Part shown: positions 1-4,554 of the stretch, piece after piece
Layout of the letters: each line of letters starts with the position of its first letter
Position numbering within the stretch: the first letter of the stretch is position 1
Source of the DNA: an archaeon
GTDB lineage: Archaea; EX4484-52; B79-G9
Assembly: GCA_013139905.1 (NCBI GenBank)
Contig: WSZW01000072.1
Coordinates: 1 to 6,266, forward strand
Direction: 5' to 3'
Length of the DNA: 6,266 nt
Position numbers and translations under genes: made by a program
The notes under the pieces: generated by a model
What the model was told of the DNA's origin: nothing
Seen by the model: only the letters and a program-made list of their open reading frames with translations
The model's database searches: none

Positions 1-36
1 TTTAATTATATGTGGTGCAATCGTTTCAATTTTCAT
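1..36 (-). CDS. Start of a protein cut by the window edge
   Basis: An ATG at 34-36 (minus strand) opens a frame that runs 12 codons to the window edge without a stop, beginning MKIETIAPHI. A GGGAG ribosome binding site lies just upstream (44-48), and the start is 16 bases past the stop of the preceding 65-aa gene. This is the same tight spacing seen throughout this gene run, so it is probably the next gene of the operon. Too little is visible to name a product. Confidence 0.6.
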   Translation of the reverse strand, partial: MKIETIAPHIIK

Positions 37-52
37 TTCAATTCTCCCATAA

Positions 53-250
53 CTATCTAGAATAGTTTCGCATTTGTTTAATCCAGATTGCAAATTGTTC
101 GGATAAGTCTGCAATTTGACGCAATTCTTCAGCAGTTAAATTTATACCGTCTCCAAATTCAATTCGACTACCAGATTGAATTGGTATTTCAATTTGTTCG
201 TCGTCAACTTCTAATGTAAGAGTTAAACTATTTAGAATATCGTCTTTCAT
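53..250 (-). CDS. Small acidic protein, unknown function (65 aa)
   Basis: I do not recognise a family. The first 35 residues are acidic and alternate hydrophobic and polar positions (LTLTLEVDD, IEIPIQ), suggesting beta strands. Residues 38-61 (NLTAEELRQIADLSEQF onward) look like one amphipathic helix. No cysteines, signal peptide or membrane segment are present. The ATG overlaps the stop of the preceding gene as ATGA, and AAGGGTG sits upstream of it inside that gene, so translation is probably coupled. It ends in TAG. As the penultimate visible gene of the run starting at 1740, it should be co-transcribed with its neighbours. The start is secure; the function is unknown. Confidence 0.8.
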   Translation of the reverse strand: MKDDILNSLTLTLEVDDEQIEIPIQSGSRIEFGDGINLTAEELRQIADLSEQFAIWIKQMRNYSR

Positions 251-411
251 TTGTGAACACCCTTAATTACAATATATGTCAATAATTTTTTTAAAGTTTG
301 CCATGTTATATTTAATATTGGCAATTCGAAAAATTGTATAGAATAAGTTATCGGTTTTGCTTCAATAATACGACCTCTTATTTGCATCTTTAAAGGAAAT
401 TCGTTTGTCAT
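247..411 (-). CDS. Small basic protein, unknown function (54 aa)
   Basis: This ORF begins MTNEFPLKMQIRGRII and ends TYIVIKGVHK. It is real by context: its ATG overlaps the stop of the 24-aa peptide upstream as ATGA, and its own TGA overlaps the next ATG as ATGA, so it is locked between two coupled genes with no spare bases. It is basic, with a central stretch rich in bulky hydrophobics (YSIQFFELPILNITW) and a C-terminal segment (LKKLLTYIVIKGV) that could be a peripheral membrane helix or a buried helix. No cysteines or known motif are visible. There is no strong ribosome binding site of its own, which agrees with coupled translation. Confidence 0.7.
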   Translation of the reverse strand: MTNEFPLKMQIRGRIIEAKPITYSIQFFELPILNITWQTLKKLLTYIVIKGVHK

Positions 412-482
412 ATTATAATCGCCACAATTCCTAGAAGAATAATATATGCTATAGATGCTATTACTATTATTACATTTTGCAT
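408..482 (-). CDS. Single-span membrane micropeptide (24 aa)
   Basis: The peptide starts MQNVIIVIASIAYIILLGIV and continues with four hydrophobic residues, so almost the whole chain is one transmembrane helix. It begins one base after the TAA of the 74-aa gene and ends in an ATGA overlap with the next gene. That placement between two coupled genes is the main reason to believe an ORF this short. The ribosome binding site is weak (GGGAC upstream). Tiny one-helix peptides are common in phage accessory operons and can modulate host membrane enzymes or accompany lysis, but nothing here says which. The 41-aa membrane peptide at 2297-2422 also sits at a coupled junction. Confidence 0.55.
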   Translation of the reverse strand: MQNVIIVIASIAYIILLGIVAIII

Positions 483-483
483 T

Positions 484-708
484 TTAAGTCCCAAAGTAAA
501 TTATATTTTCTTCAAATGGTGTTGCGCCACATATTGCTTTTGTATGATATTTTGCGCACATTAAATTCATTTTATCGACCTGAATAGTTCCATCTGGGTA
601 GATTGCAATTCCGCCAATTGTTATATTTGATTCGATTTCGAACTTTTTCAAATCATCAATTAAATCACATGCAGTTATATAATTTAATCCCCATGTACTA
701 AACCGCAT
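484..708 (-). CDS. Small protein, unknown function (74 aa)
   Basis: I do not recognise this protein. It begins MRFSTWGLNYITACDL, followed by a short helix (DLIDDLKKFEIE), a probable beta hairpin (ITIGGIAIYPDGTIQVDKM) and a C-terminal part with two cysteines (LMCAKYHTKAICGATPFE). The PDG-like turn between two strands suggests a small alpha/beta fold. Cysteines occur at positions 14, 51 and 60, without a CxxC pair. TAGGAAAT precedes the ATG at a suitable distance. It follows the 194-aa gene by 16 bases and precedes the 24-aa peptide by one base, so it is an operon member. Confidence 0.75.
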   Translation of the reverse strand: MRFSTWGLNYITACDLIDDLKKFEIESNITIGGIAIYPDGTIQVDKMNLMCAKYHTKAICGATPFEENIIYFGT

Positions 709-724
709 ATTTTATTTCCTATTA

Positions 725-1309
725 TTAAGATAATTTAAAATATCCTTTATAAATCATAAAATCGGCACGTTTAACATGCTTTAATACTAATAAGATTGCA
801 TTGTATACTTCATCTATAAATTCGACATCCTCATTGCAATCAATTTTAATTTTATTATCTGATACAAAAAATCGCGCAATTTCTCTTTTGTCGAGATAGT
901 GATTTCGAATTTCAATCTTTGCGTATATAGTGGATTCGCATTTTATTTCATAATGCTTAATTTTAAGTATTTGCATCAACTCGGTCAATACATCATATGG
1001 AACCAATTTAATATTTGATACAATATCAACATTATATTCAATGGTAAATGGATTTAAATAGTATAACTTTTCAAACTCATTTTTAGTATATACCATTATA
1101 TTATTAGTTGGTTCGCCCGTTTCTTTATCAAATTCCCACACTATGTAGGAATTTGGTTTTATATCATGTATAATTATTGGTAGTTTAAAGGGAGAAAGGT
1201 TACACGCCTCGTTGATAGCTCGTCTAGAATTGGCGGTTCCATCGTAATATGTAGCTTTAACAATATCTGGACGATGTGTATAATCTTTAATTATTATTGG
1301 ATCTGACAT
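725..1309 (-). CDS. Phage-type protein with N-terminal 'RPxxVxATYYDG' segment (194 aa)
   Basis: This is the longest gene of the window. Residues 3-25 (IIIKDYTHRPDIVKATYYDG) and the later IMVYTKNEFEKLYYL (about 71-85) match the layout of a very common small phage protein family: an opening like KKPVVIEAxxFDG, a middle saying something is permitted or displayed, and an ending like FEKxY. I know of no established function for that family. The C-terminal 100 residues are extra and look like an alpha/beta domain with alternating strands. GAGGAATT directly precedes the ATG, and the gene overlaps the previous gene by 16 bases. A truncated paralogue lies at 4501-4689: the ATYYDG part is 20 of 21 bases identical between 1237-1257 and 4617-4637. 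Family assignment is moderate; function is unknown. Confidence 0.85.
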   Translation of the reverse strand: MSDPIIIKDYTHRPDIVKATYYDGTANSRRAINEACNLSPFKLPIIIHDIKPNSYIVWEFDKETGEPTNNIMVYTKNEFEKLYYLNPFTIEYNVDIVSNIKLVPYDVLTELMQILKIKHYEIKCESTIYAKIEIRNHYLDKREIARFFVSDNKIKIDCNEDVEFIDEVYNAILLVLKHVKRADFMIYKGYFKLS

Positions 1310-1740
1310 AATTCCTCTTTGTGTCCAATTTGTATACTTTCCAACAATTGTAATAAATGTACTATTTTATCTGTAGCAATTGATGGGATACTGACCATAT
1401 TTTGTGTAATAGTAACTTTTAAATCGGTATATAAATATATCTCAATTTTTCCACCACTCTCTACTGTAAATGATAAATCATTATCAAGTGCAAAAATTAC
1501 TATCTGTTTTATGAATTCTTTATTGGATATCTTATACTCATTAGTTTGTAATTTAAATATGGGTACGGCATTATTAGTAATATTGCCATTAACATCATAT
1601 GCAATCTTACCAACTCTACAATTAGTTAAATCCTTTTCGTGTAAACATTTCAAAGGTATATTTGTTTGAAAGAATTCGCCAGGTTTTAACTCTGGATGAC
1701 GGGTATTAGATTTTGAATTGGTGTACATAATATCGACCAT
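1294..1740 (-). CDS. Unknown protein, first gene after a 379-bp leader (148 aa)
   Basis: I do not recognise this protein. The N-terminus is polar (SKSNTRHPELKPGEFFQ), followed by KCLHEKDLTNC and a strand-rich body (IAYDVNGNI; FTVESGGKIEIYLYTDLKV), with a C-terminal helix (IVHLLQLLESI). The beta-rich part vaguely resembles the C-terminal domain of the next gene, but not strongly enough to call a paralogue. The chosen ATG has no ribosome binding site: it directly abuts three perfect 11-bp repeats. A second ATG four codons in (MYTNSK) has none either, and the frame stays open upstream to about 1843 without a usual start. Its TAA lies 16 bases inside the next gene. It is the promoter-proximal gene of the run to position 1. 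Confidence 0.8.
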   Translation of the reverse strand: MVDIMYTNSKSNTRHPELKPGEFFQTNIPLKCLHEKDLTNCRVGKIAYDVNGNITNNAVPIFKLQTNEYKISNKEFIKQIVIFALDNDLSFTVESGGKIEIYLYTDLKVTITQNMVSIPSIATDKIVHLLQLLESIQIGHKEELCQIQ

Positions 1741-1773
1741 AATGTGTATGAAATGTGTATGAAATGTGTATGA
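1741..1773. repeat. Perfect tandem repeat, 3 x 11 bp, abutting a start codon
   Basis: Three identical copies of AATGTGTATGA (plus strand) lie end to end. Read on the minus strand as TCATACACATT, the last unit touches the ATG of the 148-aa gene and occupies the place where a ribosome binding site would be. The unit length is one helical turn and is not a multiple of three. Confidence 0.95.
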
Positions 1774-1792
1774 ATTTGTAAAGAAATCGATA

Positions 1793-1804
1793 CCTTTATA
1801 TAGG
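1793..1804 (-). promoter_or_regulatory. Possible promoter box (CCTATATAAAGG)
   Basis: On the minus strand CCTATATAAAGG lies 53-64 bases upstream of the 148-aa gene. It could be a -10 region or, if the host is archaeal, a TATA box. No convincing TTGACA-type -35 lies 16-18 bases upstream. The call rests on base composition and position only. Confidence 0.25.
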
Positions 1805-1845
1805 ACGGTTGATTTAGCAAAACATATATAGGGTGAAGACGTTTA

Positions 1846-1926
1846 ATATGCAGGTCTTTACACTCAGTAATTTATCAAACCGACTTACCTTAAAAGTGTA
1901 AGTCCGCTGCATATACCTGAGTGTAA
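1846..1926 (-). promoter_or_regulatory. Predicted pseudoknotted RNA element in a leader
   Basis: Two perfect helices cross each other: 1846-1853 (ATATGCAG) pairs with 1907-1914 (CTGCATAT), while 1858-1867 (TTACACTCAG) pairs with 1917-1926 (CTGAGTGTAA). Because the arms alternate, they form a pseudoknot if both pair in one RNA. A third perfect 7-bp hairpin (1882-1888 with 1898-1904, 9-base loop) sits inside. The segment has more G and C (about 35-38%) than nearby genes and no credible ORF. It lies between the stop at 2120 and the start at 1740, so the minus-strand reading would make it a 5' leader. The perfect stems do not by themselves show the strand. Confidence 0.55.
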
Positions 1927-1935
1927 GCTATGTTG

Positions 1936-1968
1936 ATATACCGCAATTTAGGTATATTTGCTACCTAA
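1936..1968. promoter_or_regulatory. Two mutually exclusive hairpins
   Basis: ATATACC at 1936-1942 can pair with GGTATAT at 1951-1957. Alternatively TTAGGTA at 1948-1954 can pair with TACCTAA at 1962-1968, leaving a 7-base loop. Both use 1951-1954, so only one can form. Such competition is typical of switching leaders, but neither hairpin is followed by a clear U tract, so attenuation is only a suggestion. Confidence 0.3.
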
Positions 1969-2043
1969 TTGGTATTAACTTATATTGAATTATTATTCAA
2001 ATTGAATAGTGATTTTATGAGTTTGTATTGACAGTGAGTGGTT

Positions 2044-2073
2044 TAATATTATACTAATATTAAGTTAATATTA
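2044..2073. repeat. Three TAATATTA palindromes phased at 11 bp
   Basis: The 8-bp palindrome TAATATTA occurs at 2044-2051, 2055-2062 and 2066-2073, with 3-base spacers (TAC, AGT). The centres are exactly 11 bp apart, one helical turn, so the sites face the same side of the DNA. This suggests a protein-binding array, an easily melted segment or a bend in the leader region of the 1740 gene run. AT-rich background raises the chance of one such palindrome but not of the phasing. Confidence 0.6.
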
Positions 2074-2080
2074 AATAATC

Positions 2081-2103
2081 TGCGCGAGTGTATACAGTGC
2101 GCA
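2081..2103 (-). terminator. GC-capped inverted repeat after the 54-aa Cys-rich gene
   Basis: TGCGC at 2081-2085 is inverted as GCGCA at 2099-2103, around a central palindrome TGTATACA (2089-2096). On the minus strand it begins 17 bases after the TAG of the 54-aa gene and is followed by an A/T-rich stretch, so it could end that transcript. The stem is only 5 bp with a long loop and the U run is interrupted, so an operator is equally possible. Confidence 0.3.
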
Positions 2104-2119
2104 TTTCAATTAGTTTATA

Positions 2120-2284
2120 CTATGATTGAAGGGTATACTTTCGTATCATTTTTCTATACAAACAATGACCACCACTCCCAATATAATTTTGAAAACAGCA
2201 TTGGTTGCATTGCATCGCACTACATTCCAAAAAATTTTGTGGTAATTTAAGTTCTTCTTTAGCTATTCTAGTTGCGCGCAACAT
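2120..2284 (-). CDS. Small Cys-rich, probably metal-binding phage protein (54 aa)
   Basis: The ORF begins MLRATRIAKEELKLPQNFLE, then carries CSAMQCNQCC, FQNYIGSGGHC and a basic tail. Cysteines at 21, 26, 29, 30 and 41 give C-x4-C-x2-C-C-x10-C, a likely zinc or iron-sulfur site. The 50-aa protein at 6104-6256 has the same layout, including the shared N-Y-I before the last cysteine, so the two are paralogues. The pattern recalls widespread short phage proteins of the type CxxxxCxxCP...GxC, whose role is not established. AAAAGGAG lies at ideal spacing before the ATG, 12 bases after the previous gene. The frame ends in TAG; a further 19 codons are open before TAA. Confidence 0.8.
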   Translation of the reverse strand: MLRATRIAKEELKLPQNFLECSAMQCNQCCFQNYIGSGGHCLYRKMIRKYTLQS

Positions 2285-2296
2285 ACTATTCTCCTT

Positions 2297-2422
2297 TTAA
2301 TTATGCAATATTATAAATGGTATTGTCATAATCATTATTGTTAAAATTGCACATCCTGTTATTATAAGTAATACAGGATAATTTATATCCTTTTTTGCCA
2401 ATTCGGTATTAGTTGGTTTCAT
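2297..2422 (-). CDS. Single-span membrane peptide (41 aa)
   Basis: The peptide has a short polar N-terminus (MKPTNTELAKKDIN) and one long hydrophobic segment (YPVLLIITGCAILTIMIM onward) ending in LHN. The positive N-terminal residues suggest an inside N-terminus. Its ATG overlaps the TGA of the preceding 114-aa gene as ATGA, with CGAGGAAAT just upstream inside that gene, so the start is well supported. It may anchor or regulate a membrane process together with its neighbours; the sequence does not say which. A holin is unlikely at this length with one span, but cannot be excluded. Confidence 0.75.
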   Translation of the reverse strand: MKPTNTELAKKDINYPVLLIITGCAILTIMIMTIPFIILHN

Positions 2423-2763
2423 ATTTCCTCGCACCTACTTTCTAAATCAACTAAATAATCTAATTCTGCTTGAGCTAATTTTATACATTCTGGACACATT
2501 CCAGTTACATTTGCAAAATAATCATAAAGTCGATGATTATACCATAACGTATATGGAGTTCCTTTACAGCCGCCTTGATGTGTATCCATATAAATTACAC
2601 ATACTGCACAAGCCGTACTTATATTTCCAGTTATTTTAGTATTATAAATACATAAAGTACAATTTCCTGCCCCATTGTCGAATGCAGTGCCATTAATAAT
2701 ATTTTGCCATTTGATTATAGAATCTCTAAGAGCTTTCATATGTTCTTTTGAAATTTTGTACAT
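2419..2763 (-). CDS. Cys-rich phage protein, probable zinc binder (114 aa)
   Basis: Residues 1-34 look helical. Then come three CxxC pairs (CTLC 35-38, CAVC 52-55, CPEC 90-93) plus a single C66 in GGCKGTPYTLWYN, followed by a C-terminal helix (AQAELDYLVDLES). The sequence C..C ... CxxC ... GC(x)GTPY resembles short hypothetical phage proteins with clustered cysteines ahead of a GTPY segment; I infer one or two structural metal sites, perhaps binding nucleic acid or host protein. No catalytic motif is visible. The ribosome binding site is weak (TTGG upstream), and it starts 34 bases after the previous gene. The gene ends in an ATGA overlap with the membrane peptide. Confidence 0.85.
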   Translation of the reverse strand: MYKISKEHMKALRDSIIKWQNIINGTAFDNGAGNCTLCIYNTKITGNISTACAVCVIYMDTHQGGCKGTPYTLWYNHRLYDYFANVTGMCPECIKLAQAELDYLVDLESRCEEI

Positions 2764-2797
2764 TTATATATTACCAATAATTGTTACCATAAGCATT

Positions 2798-3043
2798 CTA
2801 TTTAGATGAACTTGGTTGACCTACAATAATAGGATTTTTATCACTTGCAACTGTATGTCCAGTTTGTAAAGGAAGATCTTCATCTACACAAAATGATGGA
2901 ATTAAACGCTGTTTTCCATCTGAACAATTCATTAAAGCTATTCCTGGATCTTTTGACCATTCAATAAATTCGGCTTCATAATCTGCTTTACCTGGAAGTT
3001 CATTAACAAACATTCCATTATATGTAAAATTTTGTACTTTCAT
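2798..3043 (-). CDS. Small protein, unknown function (81 aa)
   Basis: The protein begins MKVQNFTYNGMFVNELPGKA and has a central segment FIEWSKDPGIALMNCSDGKQ followed by RLIPSFCVDEDLP. Alternating hydrophobics and several turns suggest a small beta barrel or sheet. Two cysteines (40 and 52) are too far apart to form a CxxC pair. The tail PSSSK is polar and probably flexible. AGAGGAAAT gives a clear start. It is the first gene after the 159-bp structured leader at 3044-3202 and is followed by the Cys-rich and membrane-peptide genes. The stop is TAG; nine more in-frame codons precede a TAA. I do not recognise a family. Confidence 0.8.
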   Translation of the reverse strand: MKVQNFTYNGMFVNELPGKADYEAEFIEWSKDPGIALMNCSDGKQRLIPSFCVDEDLPLQTGHTVASDKNPIIVGQPSSSK

Positions 3044-3077
3044 ATTTCCTCTACAATCATTTTGAACTTCGTTTTTT

Positions 3078-3158
3078 AAGGCTCTATGAGCCTTTCTAAG
3101 CCACGTAGTTATTATGACATACTAGACTATCTCTAATGGTATAAAGTATAGCCTAGTA
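3078..3158 (-). promoter_or_regulatory. Structured leader with two stem-loops upstream of the 81-aa gene
   Basis: This lies in the 159-bp gap between genes. An 11-bp stem pairs 3120-3130 with 3148-3158 around a 17-base loop. Its single imperfect pair is G-U if the minus strand is transcribed but A-C on the plus strand, which favours a minus-strand leader RNA. Closer to the gene, a 7-bp hairpin pairs 3078-3084 (AAGGCTC) with 3088-3094 (GAGCCTT) around a 3-base loop. On the minus strand it is followed by A residues rather than U, so it is not an ordinary terminator. No ORF of note is present in the gap. Confidence 0.45.
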
Positions 3159-3202
3159 GTTTGTATTGAGCTGCTAAGAGCTAGTTTTAACGTACTAGAT
3201 GT

Positions 3203-3379
3203 TTATTTAAATTGAAATCTTTCAGCAGCTCGCATCATATATTCTTGAAGAACAATTGTCATCAAACTTCTATATATGTTACGTGGTGATGGAAATCCAA
3301 TTTGTTCCATGAAATGCATTATTACTTGCACTTCTTCATCTGCAGCGTTTAATTCTTCTGGTGTAAATTTAATTTGCAT
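3203..3379 (-). CDS. Small helical protein, unknown function (58 aa)
   Basis: The start is placed at the internal ATG (3377-3379), giving MQIKFTPEELNAADEEVQ. The upstream in-frame ATG at 3391 is itself part of the ribosome binding site ATGGAGGAT, so it cannot be used efficiently. The protein is acidic at first and then helical: VIMHFMEQIGF, SPRNIYRSLMTIVLQEYM and a basic end AAERFQFK. The helix-turn-helix-like spacing around GFPSPRN could mean DNA binding, but no motif is diagnostic. It begins 12 bases after the 54-aa basic gene. It is the last gene before the 3044-3202 leader. Confidence 0.8.
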   Translation of the reverse strand: MQIKFTPEELNAADEEVQVIMHFMEQIGFPSPRNIYRSLMTIVLQEYMMRAAERFQFK

Positions 3380-3391
3380 ACTATCCTCCAT

Positions 3392-3556
3392 TTAACGATT
3401 TGTTTTAGCTTGGGCTTTATTAATCCTAAGCATACCAGCTTTATGTGCCTTTGTCTCTTCTGCTTGCCTTTTTGTTACTTTTTCTTTTAGTGTTTCTTGA
3501 TTTTCCATATGATGTGTTTGCCATTTTAGGCTCAGTTTTGGGAATTTTCTATGCAT
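3392..3556 (-). CDS. Very basic small protein (54 aa)
   Basis: The frame is open further upstream, but AAAGGAG precedes the internal ATG at 3554-3556 at good spacing, while the farther ATG has none, so the protein should begin MHRKFPKLSLKWQTHH. It is dominated by K, R, E, Q and T (KEKVTKRQAEETKAHKAG; ending AQAKTNR), with no hydrophobic core, and is probably one long charged helix or disordered. High positive charge suggests nucleic acid or ribosome contact as an inference only. It sits between the 82-aa and 58-aa genes with matching spacing. Confidence 0.75.
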   Translation of the reverse strand: MHRKFPKLSLKWQTHHMENQETLKEKVTKRQAEETKAHKAGMLRINKAQAKTNR

Positions 3557-3593
3557 TGCGGTCACTCCTTTGTTGTTTAGGAGATAAAGGTAA

Positions 3594-3842
3594 TTATATA
3601 TTATTTTTATTAAGATTTGGGGTAAAATCTGCAAGGTTAACTAACCATTTTTTTTTATCATCAGAAGTTTCAATTATAGGAATATTATTTTCTTTTAACG
3701 ATTCGATTAATTGATCTACATAATCGCGTCCAGTATATATTCCACAATATACTATAATTTGAAATATTGAAATTAAACCGGATGTAGGCAATATTCTTTC
3801 ATCAATTGCTTGACAATTTACTTCTTGTGTTGCATTAAGCAT
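3594..3842 (-). CDS. Unknown protein, source of a duplicated fragment (82 aa)
   Basis: The protein begins MLNATQEVNCQAIDERILPT. A hydrophobic strand or buried helix (SGLISIFQIIVYCGIY, about 21-36) is followed by TGRDYVDQLIESLKENNIPI and a polar end with KKKWLVNLADF. The order strand, glycine turn, helix, NNIPII strand suggests a small alpha/beta fold, but I do not recognise a family. A partial AGGCG lies upstream of the ATG. The section 3701-3783, which codes SGLISIF through about VDQLIES, recurs as a fragment at 4472-4554 behind another gene, with 51 of 53 bases identical over 3731-3783. This copy keeps the open frame and is taken as the intact parent. Confidence 0.8.
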   Translation of the reverse strand: MLNATQEVNCQAIDERILPTSGLISIFQIIVYCGIYTGRDYVDQLIESLKENNIPIIETSDDKKKWLVNLADFTPNLNKNNI

Positions 3843-3863
3843 TATTTTTCGCCTATTATTGAA

Positions 3864-4049
3864 TTATACGATGCAAAAAAGATCAACATCATTTTTATTA
3901 TTTATGAAAACAACTTTATTAACACTGAATATGGTTATGTTTTCTGGACATGGAATGTTACATATAAACATGTTGTTAACTCTAAGATTTATACTTTGTA
4001 TATCTCTATATTCGTTTTGTTCTATACCAGGTGTAAATAATGTGCCCAT
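3864..4049 (-). CDS. Small protein, unknown function (61 aa)
   Basis: The protein begins MGTLFTPGIEQNEYRD and then has several short hydrophobic stretches (INLRVNNMFICNI, NITIFSVNKVVFI) separated by N, D and P, suggesting a beta-rich fold. It ends DVDLFCIV. Three cysteines are not in a CxxC arrangement. AAGGAGAG upstream of the ATG is one of the best ribosome binding sites in the window, though the spacing (about 9-10 bases) is slightly long. Two plus-strand frames over the same bases lack such a site and are ignored. It lies 27 bases after the 121-aa gene and 21 before the 82-aa gene. Confidence 0.7.
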   Translation of the reverse strand: MGTLFTPGIEQNEYRDIQSINLRVNNMFICNIPCPENITIFSVNKVVFINNKNDVDLFCIV

Positions 4050-4076
4050 TTAATTAAACTCTCCTTCAATTGTGTA

Positions 4077-4442
4077 TTAAAATAATCCACATTCTGTACT
4101 AGATCCTTCAACATGTGGTGTACATGATGTAAAATTATTTAAATTAATATCATTAATATATATGTGTTCATGTCTAGTAGCAGCATTCATCATTTTTATA
4201 ATTTTACGTGAAATATTTTTATTATGTTTCGAATGGAAATAATAACGTTTAAAAGTATCATCTTCAGTACATGCAAAACTTATATCAGATAAAGTTTGAA
4301 TTTCATTTTTAACATGTCTCCAATCTTTTTTTGACATTGCAGCACGTGTATTATCATGAATACGAATATTTGCACAATGACCATCCAATCGTTCCCAATA
4401 TTCAGACATTGTTTCAAGGTCAACTTGTTCAACGTTTGACAT
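4077..4442 (-). CDS. Paralogue of the 127-aa protein with C-terminal CGLF (121 aa)
   Basis: This protein aligns along its length with the product of 5191-5574. The core here is KKDWRHVKNEIQTLSDISFAC and in the other KDTWKFIKNELTSLKDMTFTC. Both continue with a second helical segment (RKIIKMMNAATRH) and a strand (IYINDINL), and both end in Cys-x-Leu-Phe. The fold appears alpha/beta with two helices. I know no family. AAAGGA precedes the ATG with about 9 bases between. The gene is first in the five-gene group reaching 3203, directly after a decayed fragment (4472-4554) that supplies its upstream region. The shared C-terminal CxLF may be a binding tail or metal ligand; this is inference. Confidence 0.85.
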   Translation of the reverse strand: MSNVEQVDLETMSEYWERLDGHCANIRIHDNTRAAMSKKDWRHVKNEIQTLSDISFACTEDDTFKRYYFHSKHNKNISRKIIKMMNAATRHEHIYINDINLNNFTSCTPHVEGSSTECGLF

Positions 4443-4471
4443 ATTAATTATTCCTTTATTATTTTATTAAG

Positions 4472-4554
4472 ATTTAATTAATTGATCTACATCAGTGTAT
4501 TCAGTGTATATTCCACAATATACTATAATTTGAAATATTAAAATTAAACCGGAT
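4472..4554 (-). pseudogene. Transplanted fragment of the 82-aa gene
   Basis: This stretch matches 3701-3783 base for base at a constant offset of 771: 51 of 53 over 4502-4554 and 22 of 30 over 4472-4501. In the parent frame it still reads SGLILIFQIIVYCGIY and VDQLIKS before a stop. It has no start, and the sequence joined to its upstream side is the truncated 'ATYYDG' gene in a different frame. A 9-bp tandem duplication (TCAGTGTAT, 4492-4509) lies inside it. Weak similarity continues toward the ribosome binding site of the 121-aa gene. Confidence 0.8.

Noticed and set aside
1319..1669. Plus-strand 116-codon frame
   Set aside because: Antisense to the 148-aa gene, no ribosome binding site, runs against all other genes.
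2122..2250. Plus-strand 42-codon frame starting MIEGYTFVSFFY, opposite the 54-aa Cys-rich gene
   Set aside because: No ribosome binding site, while the minus-strand frame has AAAAGGAG, operon spacing and a paralogue at 6104-6256.
2120..3043. TAG recoded as an amino acid (three genes end in TAG and continue open for 4-19 codons)
   Set aside because: Short open runs after TAG are expected by chance, a new ribosome binding site follows the TAG at 53, and no suppressor tRNA is visible. Comparing homologue lengths would settle it.
3078..3094. Rho-independent terminator
   Set aside because: On the transcribed minus strand the hairpin is followed by A residues, not U.
3445..3714. Plus-strand 89-codon hydrophobic frame
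   Set aside because: It is the antisense of a lysine-rich gene, which automatically yields leucine-rich sequence; it has no ribosome binding site and spans two supported minus-strand genes.
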